DNA from: Fictibacillus marinisediminis
Lineage (GTDB): Bacteria > Bacillota > Bacilli > Bacillales > Fictibacillaceae
DNA length: 64,000 nt
Direction: 5' to 3'
Assembly (NCBI RefSeq): GCF_023149135.1
Contig: NZ_JAIWJX010000004.1
Span: 1 to 64,000, forward strand
A model generated the notes under the pieces. It was not told where the DNA came from and searched no databases. It saw only the letters and a list, made by a program, of their open reading frames with translations. The first letter of the stretch is position 1; each line of letters begins with the position of its first letter. Shown piece by piece: positions 27,531-36,467 of the stretch. Position numbers and translations under genes: made by a program.

Positions 27531-28387
27531 TGTTTTTCCTTGATGATGCTTTTTTCCTTTCGGTGGAGCGCAACATCCGAAAGTGGTGTTTCTTCTGGGT
27601 TGATCATACCTGTATATTGGTCGTCATAGGTTAATCGAATCTCTTGTTTATTTAGTTGTTTATTCCTCCAATAGACAACTTCTATTAGATTTTCCTTATT
27701 AAAATAATGGGATAAAGTACGAACAAATTGGTAATAAGAGGTCACGGGTTTATTGTTGATGTGGGTAATAATATCCCCCTCACGGATGCCTGCATAGAAC
27801 GCAGGGCTATTTGGGTACACCTTCATCATGAAATTACCCTCATGACTAGAACCCGCTTGAAGCAGTTGCTCAGATGTGGCCGTGTAATTAATGACTCCGA
27901 TCCTTGGATAATTAAAAATATCATTTCGTAAATCCAACCCAAATTCTACAATGCTTTTTATATTATATAGTGTTTGCCTCCAGCCCATTTCTCCACATTC
28001 TCTAATCCACTGCATCATTTCGTCATCATCATATCCGTCCACCTTTACCGTAATCTTTATAAGGTTTTCTGATATTTCTTCTAACGAAAAAGCAGTATAT
28101 AGCTCGTATTCTCGATAGGAGCCATCGGGTAGTAACGCTTTGTATTTGTCCCAAAAAACAATATGATTTGGCGCTTCCTTGAGTATACATATGGATTTGT
28201 TTGATAACTCACCAATTATAAAATCAACTTCATCACCAATTTCAATGCTCTTTTCTTTTCCCTCAACTAGGGCAACATCCGTTAAAAAACGATTCCACCC
28301 GTCCGTGGTCGAAAAAAAGGACCAAAGTTCCTCTTTTGTACTTGTAATGTAGCACGAATTCAGTGTGAAAAATTTAGACTTATCCAT
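27521..28387 (-). CDS. SRPBCC (AHSA1-like) domain fused to PDZ domain, copy 1
   Basis: 288 residues from ATG 28387, with AAGGAGG 6 bases before it; upstream in-frame sequence reaches past the divergent promoter and is not coding. Residues 1-155 look like an AHSA1/START-like (SRPBCC) ligand-binding domain (ITSTKEELWSFFSTTDGWNRFLTDVA, then MGWRQTLYNIKSIVEFG). Residues 180-265 form a PDZ domain (YPNSPAFYAGIREGDIITHINNKPV). A paralogue is at 51260-52162. The fusion is unusual. SRPBCC proteins bind polyketides as cyclases or, like CalC, give self-resistance to enediynes. No signal peptide, so cytoplasmic. Confidence 0.75.
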   Translation of the reverse strand: MDKSKFFTLNSCYITSTKEELWSFFSTTDGWNRFLTDVALVEGKEKSIEIGDEVDFIIGELSNKSICILKEAPNHIVFWDKYKALLPDGSYREYELYTAFSLEEISENLIKITVKVDGYDDDEMMQWIRECGEMGWRQTLYNIKSIVEFGLDLRNDIFNYPRIGVINYTATSEQLLQAGSSHEGNFMMKVYPNSPAFYAGIREGDIITHINNKPVTSYYQFVRTLSHYFNKENLIEVVYWRNKQLNKQEIRLTYDDQYTGMINPEETPLSDVALHRKEKSIIKEKHKK

Positions 28388-28525
28388 GATTCGCCTCCTT
28401 CCTACATCTATCTTATTGGACGAGGATGATATTTTACTCGGCGTTTTTAAAGAAAATAGGCAATAAAAAACGAGCGCGGCATCGAGAGGCGTTTTTATAA
28501 TGAAGTACAAAAACAGGTGAAAAAA
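28388..28525. promoter_or_regulatory. divergent intergenic promoter region
   Basis: 138 bases between the divergent SRPBCC-PDZ and glycosyltransferase genes. It holds ATTTTACTCGGCG at 28431-28443, related to the 14-base element at 26845 and 32001. No textbook -35/-10 pair stands out. Confidence 0.3.
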
Positions 28526-29416
28526 ATGCGAACAATCGGTGTGGTTATTCCAGTTTTCAATCAAGCGATTCCCCTTTTATGTACTTTACATGGTTTCCAT
28601 AAACAATCTGTGAATACATTTAAAATCTCTATTGTTGATGATGGTTCTGAAGAGGACATAAAAAGCATTGTCAATTTGTTTGAAGATGTATTGGATATCA
28701 CATACACAAGGATTAACAAAAGCGGGAGAGCCATCGCACGAAATGTCGGGGTTGAAGCGCTTCAAAATCCATCCACTCTCATCTTTTGTGATGCTGATCG
28801 AATTCCCGCTAGAGATTTTATTCTTGAACATGCCAATGCCCATAATATGAAACAACATGCATTGGTAGTAGGGGATATCAAGGAAATGTATGTCCCAAAT
28901 CTTTGGAATAACCTTCCTACGGTCTTTCATAATTATTTATCCACTCAGCGTTTGAGAAGGCCTCAATATCCTCGTATTATCTATACGTTATTTGATGAGG
29001 AAGGGGAATCAATATCCAACATTCCTTGGTTGGCAACGTTTAGCGGTAACTTTTCGATTGGATATGACCTTTTTAAAAAGGTAGGGGGATTTGATCCCGA
29101 TTTTCGGTATTGGGGTTTTGAACACTTTGAGTTCGGATACCGTGCCTATCGCCAATCTGTTAAATTCTTATACAACAGGAAAGCGGTCAACATTCATATT
29201 GCCCATAGCAGACAAAACAATTATCAAAACCATCTTAAGAAAAGCCATGACATATTCAAAAAGAAACATCTATCCCCAGAAGTCGAGTTGCTTTTGGATT
29301 TTATGTTAGGTGACGTCAGTTTATTGGATCTCCACAATGTTAGTATTCCATTGCATGATAACGTCAATAAATTCAAAAATGTACCGGAGCTGTTTGTGAA
29401 GATAACAAACTTTTAG
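28526..29416 (+). CDS. GT2-family glycosyltransferase
   Basis: 296 residues from ATG 28526, with AGGTGA 5 bases upstream; GTG 28517 overlaps that site. N-terminal GT-A signature VVIPVFNQAIPLL, SIVDDGSEEDI, then FCDADRIPA (DxD). The C-terminal part GGFDPDFRYWGFEHFEFGYR matches the galactosyltransferase-type (GT7 C-terminal) motif with catalytic acidic residues. No membrane helices. It starts an operon with an aminotransferase and a cupin and probably transfers a sugar from a nucleotide donor to the product or a carrier. Confidence 0.8.
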   Translation: MRTIGVVIPVFNQAIPLLCTLHGFHKQSVNTFKISIVDDGSEEDIKSIVNLFEDVLDITYTRINKSGRAIARNVGVEALQNPSTLIFCDADRIPARDFILEHANAHNMKQHALVVGDIKEMYVPNLWNNLPTVFHNYLSTQRLRRPQYPRIIYTLFDEEGESISNIPWLATFSGNFSIGYDLFKKVGGFDPDFRYWGFEHFEFGYRAYRQSVKFLYNRKAVNIHIAHSRQNNYQNHLKKSHDIFKKKHLSPEVELLLDFMLGDVSLLDLHNVSIPLHDNVNKFKNVPELFVKITNF

Positions 29417-29426
29417 GAGTGTGTGT

Positions 29427-30767
29427 ATGAACAAGTATAACGTCCTTCATCCATTCAGTTTTATGCCTAATTTACAGGATAAGACGGAAGAGGATATTAA
29501 AGAGATCTACACTTTTTTAGAAAGTGGAAAAGGTTGTTGGGTTAAAGATGATAAAGGAAATGAGTATTTTTATGCCACAACAGCTGTTCCAACCGTTGGG
29601 TTAGGTAATAAAAGGGTAGTGGACGCGATCAATAAGCAAATGGAGCGTTTAAGTTTCGCTTCCACTTGTGGTCAAACCCATCCTTATGTACAAAAGCTTG
29701 CTGAGAAGTTAGTGAGTGTAGCGGGAGAGCAATTTTCCCTATGCTTTTATACAACTGATGGCAGTGGAGCAATCGAAACGGCCATGAAGCTCGCTAGGCA
29801 ACATTTCATGCAAAAAGGGTTACAGGGGAAATCCAAGTTTATTAGTTTTGACGGAAACTATCATGGAACCACGTTTGCTTCAGGTTCTGTAACAAAAATG
29901 GGGATTCAAGAAACCTTTGGAGAGGGGATAAAAGGTTGTTATACTGCACCCTTCCCGAATATGTTAAGACCCCCTGTTGAGGGTACAGAAGAAGAGATAA
30001 CGGATTATTGCCTACAGCGATTAAAACATTTAATTGCTGAAATCTCCCCCGATGAAGTCGCTGCCATCATCTTTGAACCCATCCAAGGTGTCAATGGAAT
30101 CATTCCAATGTCCAAGCGTTTCCTGCAGCAAGTTGCCTCTTTAGCAAAAGAAAATAATATCCTATTGATCGCTGATGAGGTAACTACTGGGTTAGGACGA
30201 ACAGGGTATTGGACATCCAGTGAATATTATGGGATCAAACCGGATTTGTTGACGATTTCCAAAGGATTGACCGGAGGCTACTTTCCGATGGGAGCTACAC
30301 TCATCTCTTCAGAAATAGAGTCATCCTTACTGGAGGAAGGTGGTATATTTCTTCACGGTTCAACACAATGTGGCCACCCTGTGGGATGTGTAGCTGCTCT
30401 AGAGTTAATTTCTATTATTGAAGAAGAGAACCTACTTGAGAATGCAAAAGAAATGGGAGAATACATTCTTTCAACTTTCAAGAACCAGTTGAAAGACTGT
30501 AAGCATATCGGGGAAGTACGAGGAGAAGGATTGATGATCTCCATTGAGTTTGTATCTGATCGTCTGTCCAATGAATCTATCGACTTTTCATTGGGGGAAC
30601 GTTTTTCTCAAGAACTAAGAAGGCAAGGGGTGCTGGGTAACTATTTTAATGGAATTTTATTGTTGTACCCTCCACTAAACGTATCAAAAAGTGAAGCAAC
30701 CTTTCTTTCCGATAAGGTTTTGCAAGCAATCAACCAAATTTTTGGAGGAATGAATGAAAATGAGTGA
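29427..30767 (+). CDS. class III PLP aminotransferase
   Basis: 446 residues from ATG 29427, with TTAGGAGTG upstream. The PLP motifs are complete: YTTDGSGAIETAMKLAR, FDGNYHGTTF, IFEPIQGVNG, LLIADEVTTGLGRTG and the Schiff-base lysine in LTISKGLTGGY. Members use omega-amino acids, beta-alanine, lysine or aldehyde substrates. No presequence. It is followed by a cupin gene with overlapping codons. Likely role is to install or remove an amine on a sugar, hydroxy acid or acyl precursor; the acceptor is not predictable here. Confidence 0.85.
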   Translation: MNKYNVLHPFSFMPNLQDKTEEDIKEIYTFLESGKGCWVKDDKGNEYFYATTAVPTVGLGNKRVVDAINKQMERLSFASTCGQTHPYVQKLAEKLVSVAGEQFSLCFYTTDGSGAIETAMKLARQHFMQKGLQGKSKFISFDGNYHGTTFASGSVTKMGIQETFGEGIKGCYTAPFPNMLRPPVEGTEEEITDYCLQRLKHLIAEISPDEVAAIIFEPIQGVNGIIPMSKRFLQQVASLAKENNILLIADEVTTGLGRTGYWTSSEYYGIKPDLLTISKGLTGGYFPMGATLISSEIESSLLEEGGIFLHGSTQCGHPVGCVAALELISIIEEENLLENAKEMGEYILSTFKNQLKDCKHIGEVRGEGLMISIEFVSDRLSNESIDFSLGERFSQELRRQGVLGNYFNGILLLYPPLNVSKSEATFLSDKVLQAINQIFGGMNENE

Positions 30768-31113
30768 AGACAAACACAAAATTGTTCGTAAAGAGGATAT
30801 GGTCTGGGAACATGGAATGTATGATCAAACTGAAATGGCTTATTTATGGGAAGACGAAGAGACAGGTAGGGTAGCGTTTCTCGTAAAATTAGAACCAGGA
30901 GCTCGAATTCCATTTCATGATCACCCAAGAAGAGAAGTTGCGTTTCTTGTAGAAGGGGAAGTTTGGTTGAATGATGACTTGATGAAAAAAGGCGACTTCT
31001 TAACGGCAATTGATCAAGAAGCCCATGACGTCTATACAGAAAAAGGATGTACCTTCTTTATTTATATTGATTACAATATCGAAAAACATCGATTTGAAAA
31101 AATTGAAAAGTAG
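30754..31113 (+). CDS. small cupin protein
   Basis: 119 residues, overlapping the end of the aminotransferase gene, with GGAGG 5 bases before the ATG. Cupin motif 1 is seen at PGARIPFHDHPRREVAFLVEGE (HxH then E), motif 2 at DVYTEKG is weaker and lacks the usual His, so metal binding may be incomplete. Small cupins in biosynthetic clusters act as oxygenases, isomerases or sugar epimerase partners. Function unknown; coupling to the aminotransferase suggests a joint step. Confidence 0.7.
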   Translation: MKMSEDKHKIVRKEDMVWEHGMYDQTEMAYLWEDEETGRVAFLVKLEPGARIPFHDHPRREVAFLVEGEVWLNDDLMKKGDFLTAIDQEAHDVYTEKGCTFFIYIDYNIEKHRFEKIEK

Positions 31114-31134
31114 TAAGTAGTTTTAAAAAAAAGC

Positions 31135-31170
31135 AAAAAAGAGCTTGAACATGAAATCAAGCTCTTTTTT
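31135..31170. terminator. bidirectional terminator
   Basis: AAAAAAGAGCTTGA pairs exactly with TCAAGCTCTTTTTT around an 8-base loop. It ends the aminotransferase-cupin operon and the convergent YqaJ-like gene. Confidence 0.85.
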
Positions 31171-31212
31171 ACTTTCCACAATAAACAAGGAATCCCGGAC
31201 CTTAGGGCGTAT

Positions 31213-31779
31213 TTATCTCAAAACTTCGTTATACCAAAACTCTTTCTCAGTGTTAATGATTTTGGTAATTAAATTTTCATCACGATCAATGTAATAATAA
31301 TGTAAATGGATGCCTCCTACCAACATAGCAACCCACCATCCCTTGGCGTTTGTTACTGCCATATAATGTTGGCATTGAAGATAAATGGATGACCTTTCAT
31401 TCCTTTGTAGTGTAAAATCTTTATTAGAAGTAGCTTTGCACAACAAACCTTCCTTTTTGCCAGCGATCATTCGATCCACATTGGCAATCATAAATGGATG
31501 TTTAACATTTTGTAAGATCGCATTTTTTCTAAGAAGTTTTATTCCAGTCTTTTTAAATTCCTCAGCAATAAAATCCTTTACCCTCATGCGAAACTTCATT
31601 TTTTCATGTATAACCAGCTGTGTGTGACCCGTCTTTTCCTCAATTAATCTTCGCCTACTTTTACTTGGATTCACCCCAAACAGCGTACTAACATCCGTAC
31701 CACCAATCCCTTTTGATCTCCATTTTGCCACTTCCGAATCATCCAAATTATTCTTCCATATCAATATTCTGTAATCCAA
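31213..31779 (-). CDS. YqaJ-like nuclease-fold protein with altered active site
   Basis: 188 residues from TTG 31779, with AAAGGAGGA 5 bases upstream; the TTG at 31797 lies before that site. The YqaJ/lambda-exonuclease pattern is visible: RSKGIGGTDVSTLFGVNPSK, FIAEEFKKTG, FMIANVDRMI. The usual catalytic ECK after NVDR reads LLCK here, and the GxxLEP Glu is absent (FRMRVKDFIAEEF). So two acidic residues of the PD-(D/E)XK site are missing and the protein may be inactive, or use its fold for DNA binding. It stands alone between two operons. Confidence 0.65.
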   Translation of the reverse strand: MDYRILIWKNNLDDSEVAKWRSKGIGGTDVSTLFGVNPSKSRRRLIEEKTGHTQLVIHEKMKFRMRVKDFIAEEFKKTGIKLLRKNAILQNVKHPFMIANVDRMIAGKKEGLLCKATSNKDFTLQRNERSSIYLQCQHYMAVTNAKGWWVAMLVGGIHLHYYYIDRDENLITKIINTEKEFWYNEVLR

Positions 31780-32000
31780 ACCAATTCCTCCTTTCAAACT
31801 TCCTCCATAATAGGAAAAGTTTTAAAAAAATTCTCGGTCTTTATTCGGAAGATATCGGCTTTTTAATCAGTGAAATTAGGTGGATTTACTAGGAAATTAG
31901 CACTAATTATATCTAATTTTAGGCTTTTTTGTAAATTTTACACGAATCTACCGCAATGGATTATGAACTTTCAGAAAACTTTATTGTTAATATGTGCTTA

Positions 32001-32014
32001 GCGAGTAAAAAGTA
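32001..32014 (-). repeat. 14-base element shared with 26845-26858 (inverted)
   Basis: GCGAGTAAAAAGTA on the plus strand, the reverse complement of the element at 26845. It is 28 bases before the AraC start codon and 3' of AT-rich sequence. Candidate operator, weakly supported. Confidence 0.25.
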
Positions 32015-32042
32015 AACAATTGACATCCTAGGGGGATTTTAT

Positions 32043-32699
32043 GTGAAACCAGTAATCTTGTATTACCCAACATTGCAAAAAGATCTTAATTGTTATGAAT
32101 GGTTCGGGAACTTGTCCAATAAAGTCAAGTTAATTAAAGTTACTAGTTTTCAAGATGTTAAGTCCGTAATGAAATTAGGAGATTACACAGTCTACATTAT
32201 TTTGACAAATAGTCATTCATTTCCCACCACTTGGCAGTTCACTCAATTACAAGCGGATACTACGTTAATGATATTAGCCGGTTTCAATAAGATGAACATG
32301 ATATTACTCAACTCGTTTCTTGAGTCGTTAGATACTTATGTTGAACCTAGTCCTGACAATTCCTCCTTTTATCGATCTCTCGATTATTTAGATGATAATC
32401 TTTGTGATAACGAATTGTCTCTGGAAAAAGTGGCCTCTCACGCATTCGTAAGTAAGTGTCATTATTCTAGAATTTTTCAACAATATGTCGGAAAGGGATT
32501 TAAAGAGTACGTCATTAATAAACGAATTCAAAAAGCTAAACTGCTACTGAAAAAAGGCGAAACCGTAACTGATGTTTGCTTTTCCATCGGCTACAACGAC
32601 CTTACCCACTTTGGACGAATGTTCAAAAAGATTGTTGGAATCAACCCTTCTCAATACAGAAACCAATATAGTGCATGTCAGGAGGCAAAAACATCTTGA
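32043..32699 (+). CDS. AraC-family transcriptional regulator, copy 1
   Basis: 218 residues from GTG 32043 (the overlapping ATG meets a stop at once), with AGGGGGA upstream. Residues 1-110 form a short domain not matching the usual cupin sensor. Residues about 112-212 hold the double helix-turn-helix: LSLEKVASHAFVSKCHYSRIFQQYVG and VTDVCFSIGYNDLTHFGRMFKKIVGINPSQYR. It overlaps the start of the next gene and opens the core biosynthetic operon, which it probably activates. A paralogue at 48455 precedes the second operon. Confidence 0.85.
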   Translation: MKPVILYYPTLQKDLNCYEWFGNLSNKVKLIKVTSFQDVKSVMKLGDYTVYIILTNSHSFPTTWQFTQLQADTTLMILAGFNKMNMILLNSFLESLDTYVEPSPDNSSFYRSLDYLDDNLCDNELSLEKVASHAFVSKCHYSRIFQQYVGKGFKEYVINKRIQKAKLLLKKGETVTDVCFSIGYNDLTHFGRMFKKIVGINPSQYRNQYSACQEAKTS

Positions 32700-33622
32700 A
32701 GAAAATTCTTATCATTTTATCTGTTATAGGAGTAGTTGGGTTTACTATAACAGCCTTTCGAACCTACAACTTTTACAAAGCCTATGAAATTCCACCTTTA
32801 AAAGGGGATGTGACCATCAGGGATTTAAACATTGATTTTAAAGACGAAATAAAAGTCGCAACCAGTGATACAGCAAAGAAAAAAGAACTCACTGTCAAGG
32901 ATATAAATAAGGATAATGTAGAGGATGCCTACCCCTATACTAAGAAATTAATAGAGGAAGGAAAGTACAACCAAGCCACACAATTACTTAAAAAAATAAT
33001 AAAGATAAAGCCAGATCAATGGGTGTATATCAATGAACTCCGAATTCTCGCTCTAAAGGAAAACAAGACTGACAACTTCCTCAAAACGATGGAAGTCATA
33101 CCTCAGACGTATGAAGTTAGAATGAACGAAGCGCTAGCTTATGTAGACTATTTACAAACGCCTGGGATGGGGACAGCAAACCTCGGCCAAAAATCAGCAC
33201 AATCCATAGAATTATTAAATGGAATAATTAAAGAAAATGAACATGATTTGTTAGCCCACTATGCCAGGGGACTTAACAACCTTTATTGGCCTTTGGGTTT
33301 GAAAAGAACCAATAAAGCCATTCAAGATTTGACGTATTGTGTAGCAGCTGAAAAAGAGTTCGGAGGAGACAAATTTCCATTTTGGGCTTTATTTTATGTT
33401 GCATTGGGTGATGCCCTAGTGAAAGATGGACAACGAAACGAAGGACAAGCTGTTTGGAAAGAGGGATATAAGAAATACCCTCAATCCTTAGAACTGAAAA
33501 AACGCCAAGGATTAGATGAAAAAAAAGCTTTTCAATTAGTTAAAGAAGAGAGAGGAATTGATGGCTTTCAAAGACCTGATAAGTCCATCTCTGATCTCAG
33601 TATTATTTGGTCAAATCGTTAA
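32696..33622 (+). CDS. membrane-anchored TPR-like protein
   Basis: 308 residues from TTG 32696, overlapping the AraC stop, with AGGAGG 10 bases upstream. One N-terminal hydrophobic helix (residues 4-22, ILIILSVIGVVGFTITAF) is followed by an extracytoplasmic helical domain with TPR-like pairs (YNQATQLLKKIIKIKPDQ, QAVWKEGYKKYPQSLELKKR). No catalytic residues. TPR-like proteins also occur near the E3/E4/E5 genes in other clusters. A scaffold for the membrane proteins encoded downstream is the likely role. Confidence 0.7.
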   Translation: MKKILIILSVIGVVGFTITAFRTYNFYKAYEIPPLKGDVTIRDLNIDFKDEIKVATSDTAKKKELTVKDINKDNVEDAYPYTKKLIEEGKYNQATQLLKKIIKIKPDQWVYINELRILALKENKTDNFLKTMEVIPQTYEVRMNEALAYVDYLQTPGMGTANLGQKSAQSIELLNGIIKENEHDLLAHYARGLNNLYWPLGLKRTNKAIQDLTYCVAAEKEFGGDKFPFWALFYVALGDALVKDGQRNEGQAVWKEGYKKYPQSLELKKRQGLDEKKAFQLVKEERGIDGFQRPDKSISDLSIIWSNR

Positions 33623-33638
33623 AAAAGGGGATAGGTGA

Positions 33639-34787
33639 ATGCGACCCATCGCTGTTTCTGGGATATCTGTAATTTCTTCATTGGGCTCAAATATCGAGCA
33701 AACGTGGTCAAATATGTTAAATAAACAAAGTGGTGTAAGCAAAGTGACTTTGTTTTCTGTAGAAGATCAAAACAACCGTAACGCATGTGAGGTAAAGGAT
33801 CTCAAATCCATTTGTATACCAGAGGTTTATGAAAAGGGCAGAGCGACTAGCCTACTCATTACAGCGATAGACGATGCATTATTTGATGCAGGGCTGGATG
33901 AGGACTTCCTACAATCCCCTCGATGTGGTCTAAGTGTGGGGACTACGATGGGAGAGTTGAGCGGACTGGGTCAAGAAGGTGCCCGTATGAAATATGGCCC
34001 CCATCTCCTTGCAAAGAATGTTCGGGACCATTATGGATTAGAGGGACCTTCGTGGACGCTCACCAATGCTTGTGCGGCTGGGAATTTTTCCATAGCAAAG
34101 GCTATGGATGAAATTCAATCCGGTAGAGCAGACGTGATGATTGCTGCCGGTGTAGACGCATTATCTTGGGTTGCTTTTACTGGTTTTAGTAGTTTACGGG
34201 CGATGTCCCCGGATTATTGTAGTCCATTCGATAAGGATCGAAAGGGGCTAATTCTAGGTGAAGGGGCAGCTGTTTTAATTTTAGAGAGCATGGAGCATCT
34301 CCAAAAAAGGAACAGAACCTCAAAAGCTGTCCTTAAAGGCTATGGAATCAATTGTGACGCTCACCACATTACACAACCTGATCCAGAGGCAGAAGGAGCA
34401 ATCACCGCAATGCAAGAAGCCCTTCACCACGCTCACTTGTCACCGGAAGATATTCATTATGTCAGCTCTCATGGTACGGGAACGAGAGCCAACGATTCCA
34501 TGGAAAGTAAAGCCCTTTTAAAATGTTTTGGAAGTCGTATTAAAACGAGTTCAGTGAAAGGAAATATCGGGCATACCTTGGGTGCAGCTAGTGTCATTGA
34601 AGCCGCTTTGAGTGTGAAAATTATAAATGAAAAAATCATTCCACCAACGGCAAACTTGCATCAAGTGGATCCCGATGTGGAGATACAAGTTATCAAAGAT
34701 CAACCCGCTAATTTTGACGGTGAAAATATCATTTCCAACGCCTATGCCTTTGGGGGGATTAATTCGTCCATTATTATTGGGAAATAA
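33639..34787 (+). CDS. ketosynthase (FabF/type II PKS KS-alpha-like)
   Basis: 382 residues. The catalytic triad is intact: Cys145 in TLTNACAAG, His278 in VSSHGTGTR and His312 in GNIGHTLG. Gatekeeper-like Phe in NAYAFGGINSS closes the fold. It condenses malonyl-ACP with an acyl chain. It lies between the TPR gene and the E5/UnbU homologue, with 16 bases to the former. Shorter than housekeeping FabF (about 410) because of a compact N-terminus. No acyltransferase gene is nearby, so malonyl-ACP would come from cellular FabD. Confidence 0.9.
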   Translation: MRPIAVSGISVISSLGSNIEQTWSNMLNKQSGVSKVTLFSVEDQNNRNACEVKDLKSICIPEVYEKGRATSLLITAIDDALFDAGLDEDFLQSPRCGLSVGTTMGELSGLGQEGARMKYGPHLLAKNVRDHYGLEGPSWTLTNACAAGNFSIAKAMDEIQSGRADVMIAAGVDALSWVAFTGFSSLRAMSPDYCSPFDKDRKGLILGEGAAVLILESMEHLQKRNRTSKAVLKGYGINCDAHHITQPDPEAEGAITAMQEALHHAHLSPEDIHYVSSHGTGTRANDSMESKALLKCFGSRIKTSSVKGNIGHTLGAASVIEAALSVKIINEKIIPPTANLHQVDPDVEIQVIKDQPANFDGENIISNAYAFGGINSSIIIGK

Positions 34788-34803
34788 TTGATATGGAGGA
34801 TTT

Positions 34804-35643
34804 ATGATCAATTTAAAAAAACAACCGCTTAAGGTAATTACTTCATGGAAGGATTATAAGATTGACCCCAGACATTTTGTGCTGCTCTTTCTTTTTTCGT
34901 TTACCTTTTCCGGAATGGTCTATCTAGGTTTTTTTCAATCATGGAAATCCATTGTAACCGCAGTTATCGTCTCTGTTAGCACTGAAATCGTGTTAACAAA
35001 GCTTGTCTATAAAGTATGGCGGTTTCCACTCAGTGCGGTCATAACCGGGATGGGGGTTGGATTGTTAATCAGTTCACCTTATCCCTGGATCTATGCATTG
35101 ACAAGCTTTCTTTCCATTACTATTAAAATGTTTGTACGGTTTAAAAAAGGACATATTTTCAATCCTAATAATATAGCGGTGGTTTTGGTATTGTTCACTT
35201 TAAATCAATATGCCGTGAGTACACCAAAGCAATGGACCAATGGTTTTCAGATCATGATTGTTATTCTGTTGCTCGGTATTTTTGCAACCTACATGGCGAA
35301 TCGACTCGATGTAGTCCTTTCGTTTCTAGGAAGTTTTACATTCTTCGGGTTACTTCGTCACTTTTGGCTTGGAGCTCCCATGTATGCTGCACTGGGTCCG
35401 CTCATGGGAGCGTCTCTCCAATTGTTTGCCTTCTTTATGATCACGGACCCCAAGTCAACTCCAAGTACAAGGCGAGAACGAATCATATTTGCTTTTCTAG
35501 TGGGCGCCTTAGATGCAGTCTTCCGTATTTATCGCATACCGAACCCCCAGTTTTATGCTCTTTCCCTCATTAGCTTGTTAACCATTATCCCATTTAGAAT
35601 ATGGGTTTCAAAACGAATTAATAAAACTGAAATTGGAATTTAG
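34804..35643 (+). CDS. E5/UnbU-like membrane protein (RnfD/NqrB family)
   Basis: 279 residues with about eight hydrophobic helices. The family pattern GHIFNPNNIAVVL followed near the C-terminus by FFMITDPKSTPSTRRERIIFAFLVG matches RnfD/NqrB-type flavin-binding proteins and the UnbU (E5) proteins of enediyne clusters. In RnfD the Thr of the TDP loop carries covalent FMN; here it is conserved. It may pass electrons across or within the membrane to the E4/E3 partners. GGAGG is 5 bases before the ATG. It is flanked by KS genes, so the redox cassette is built into the PKS operon. Confidence 0.85.
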   Translation: MINLKKQPLKVITSWKDYKIDPRHFVLLFLFSFTFSGMVYLGFFQSWKSIVTAVIVSVSTEIVLTKLVYKVWRFPLSAVITGMGVGLLISSPYPWIYALTSFLSITIKMFVRFKKGHIFNPNNIAVVLVLFTLNQYAVSTPKQWTNGFQIMIVILLLGIFATYMANRLDVVLSFLGSFTFFGLLRHFWLGAPMYAALGPLMGASLQLFAFFMITDPKSTPSTRRERIIFAFLVGALDAVFRIYRIPNPQFYALSLISLLTIIPFRIWVSKRINKTEIGI

Positions 35644-35654
35644 GTGAATAAATT

Positions 35655-36467
35655 ATGGTATATATCAGTGGATTTTCTTCTATATCTCCATTTGGAATTG
35701 GGATTGAGAAATTGATTGGTAGAATGCAAAAAGATTCGACTGCTTCAAGTAAAAACAGACTTCCAAACCAACTTGTATACTCTCATATAAAAGGATTGAA
35801 CCGACTTCCCAAAGTAAGCAGGTACGGGTGTATCGCTGTTTCAGAGGCCCTTCGGTTTGCAGGCTATAAATGGTCATCGGAAAAAGATAGCCGAGTCGGA
35901 GTCGTCGTTTCTAATAATTATGGAAGTTTAGAAGCCATTCAAGACATGTTTGAAGAGTGTGATAAGTATGGTCCCACAAAAGTGAATCCATCTATTTTTC
36001 CTGGGACTGTACTAAATGTAGTTGGGGGCCATATTTCCATTGTGTTTAAGTTTAATGGACCCAACATTACGCTATCCGAAGGAATTGATTCTGGATTTAA
36101 GAGTCTGTTGTATGCCTATGACCTCATTCAACAGGGGAAAGCAGAAAACGTTCTTGTTTGTGATCTTAATATTTTTCCCCCTCCCAAATATAAGTCAGAG
36201 GTTGAGGATTTTCTCCCAGACTTTGAGTGCGTAGGGGCACTTCTGCTCGAAAAAACACCGAAAAATAAAAAGCATTCCCTACATTTATCAATTAATCCCG
36301 CAAATAAAGAAGGTGGTCCTTTGGAAATGTCCAGGAATGTCATAAGAGAGATGATTATAAAAAGTTTTACGCTCTTAAAAGACGATCGAAATAGTAACGA
36401 CACAATATACACACATGCAATAGGTCATGGAGAATATTGTATCAATATCAGTAGGGTCTCGGAATGA
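35655..36467 (+). CDS. truncated ketosynthase-like protein without catalytic Cys (CLF-like)
   Basis: 270 residues, about 110 short of a full KS. The N-terminal half aligns with KS (VYISGFSSISPFGIG, VGVVVSNNYGSLEA, VGGHISIVFKFNGPNITLSEGIDSGFKSLLYAYDLI). The active-site Cys is replaced (EGIDSG in place of ACASG), and neither catalytic His motif is present (the C-terminal thiolase half is reduced). This resembles a chain-length factor, the KS-beta of type II systems, but truncated. It overlaps the next, complete KS by 4 bases, so a KS/KS-like heterodimer is the obvious expectation. A decarboxylase role is unlikely because the His residues are lost. Confidence 0.75.
   Translation: MVYISGFSSISPFGIGIEKLIGRMQKDSTASSKNRLPNQLVYSHIKGLNRLPKVSRYGCIAVSEALRFAGYKWSSEKDSRVGVVVSNNYGSLEAIQDMFEECDKYGPTKVNPSIFPGTVLNVVGGHISIVFKFNGPNITLSEGIDSGFKSLLYAYDLIQQGKAENVLVCDLNIFPPPKYKSEVEDFLPDFECVGALLLEKTPKNKKHSLHLSINPANKEGGPLEMSRNVIREMIIKSFTLLKDDRNSNDTIYTHAIGHGEYCINISRVSE

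Noticed and set aside
28388..28564. N-terminal extension of the SRPBCC-PDZ protein to 28564
   Set aside because: The extension runs through the divergent intergenic region and into the glycosyltransferase start. The ATG at 28387 has an excellent ribosome site.
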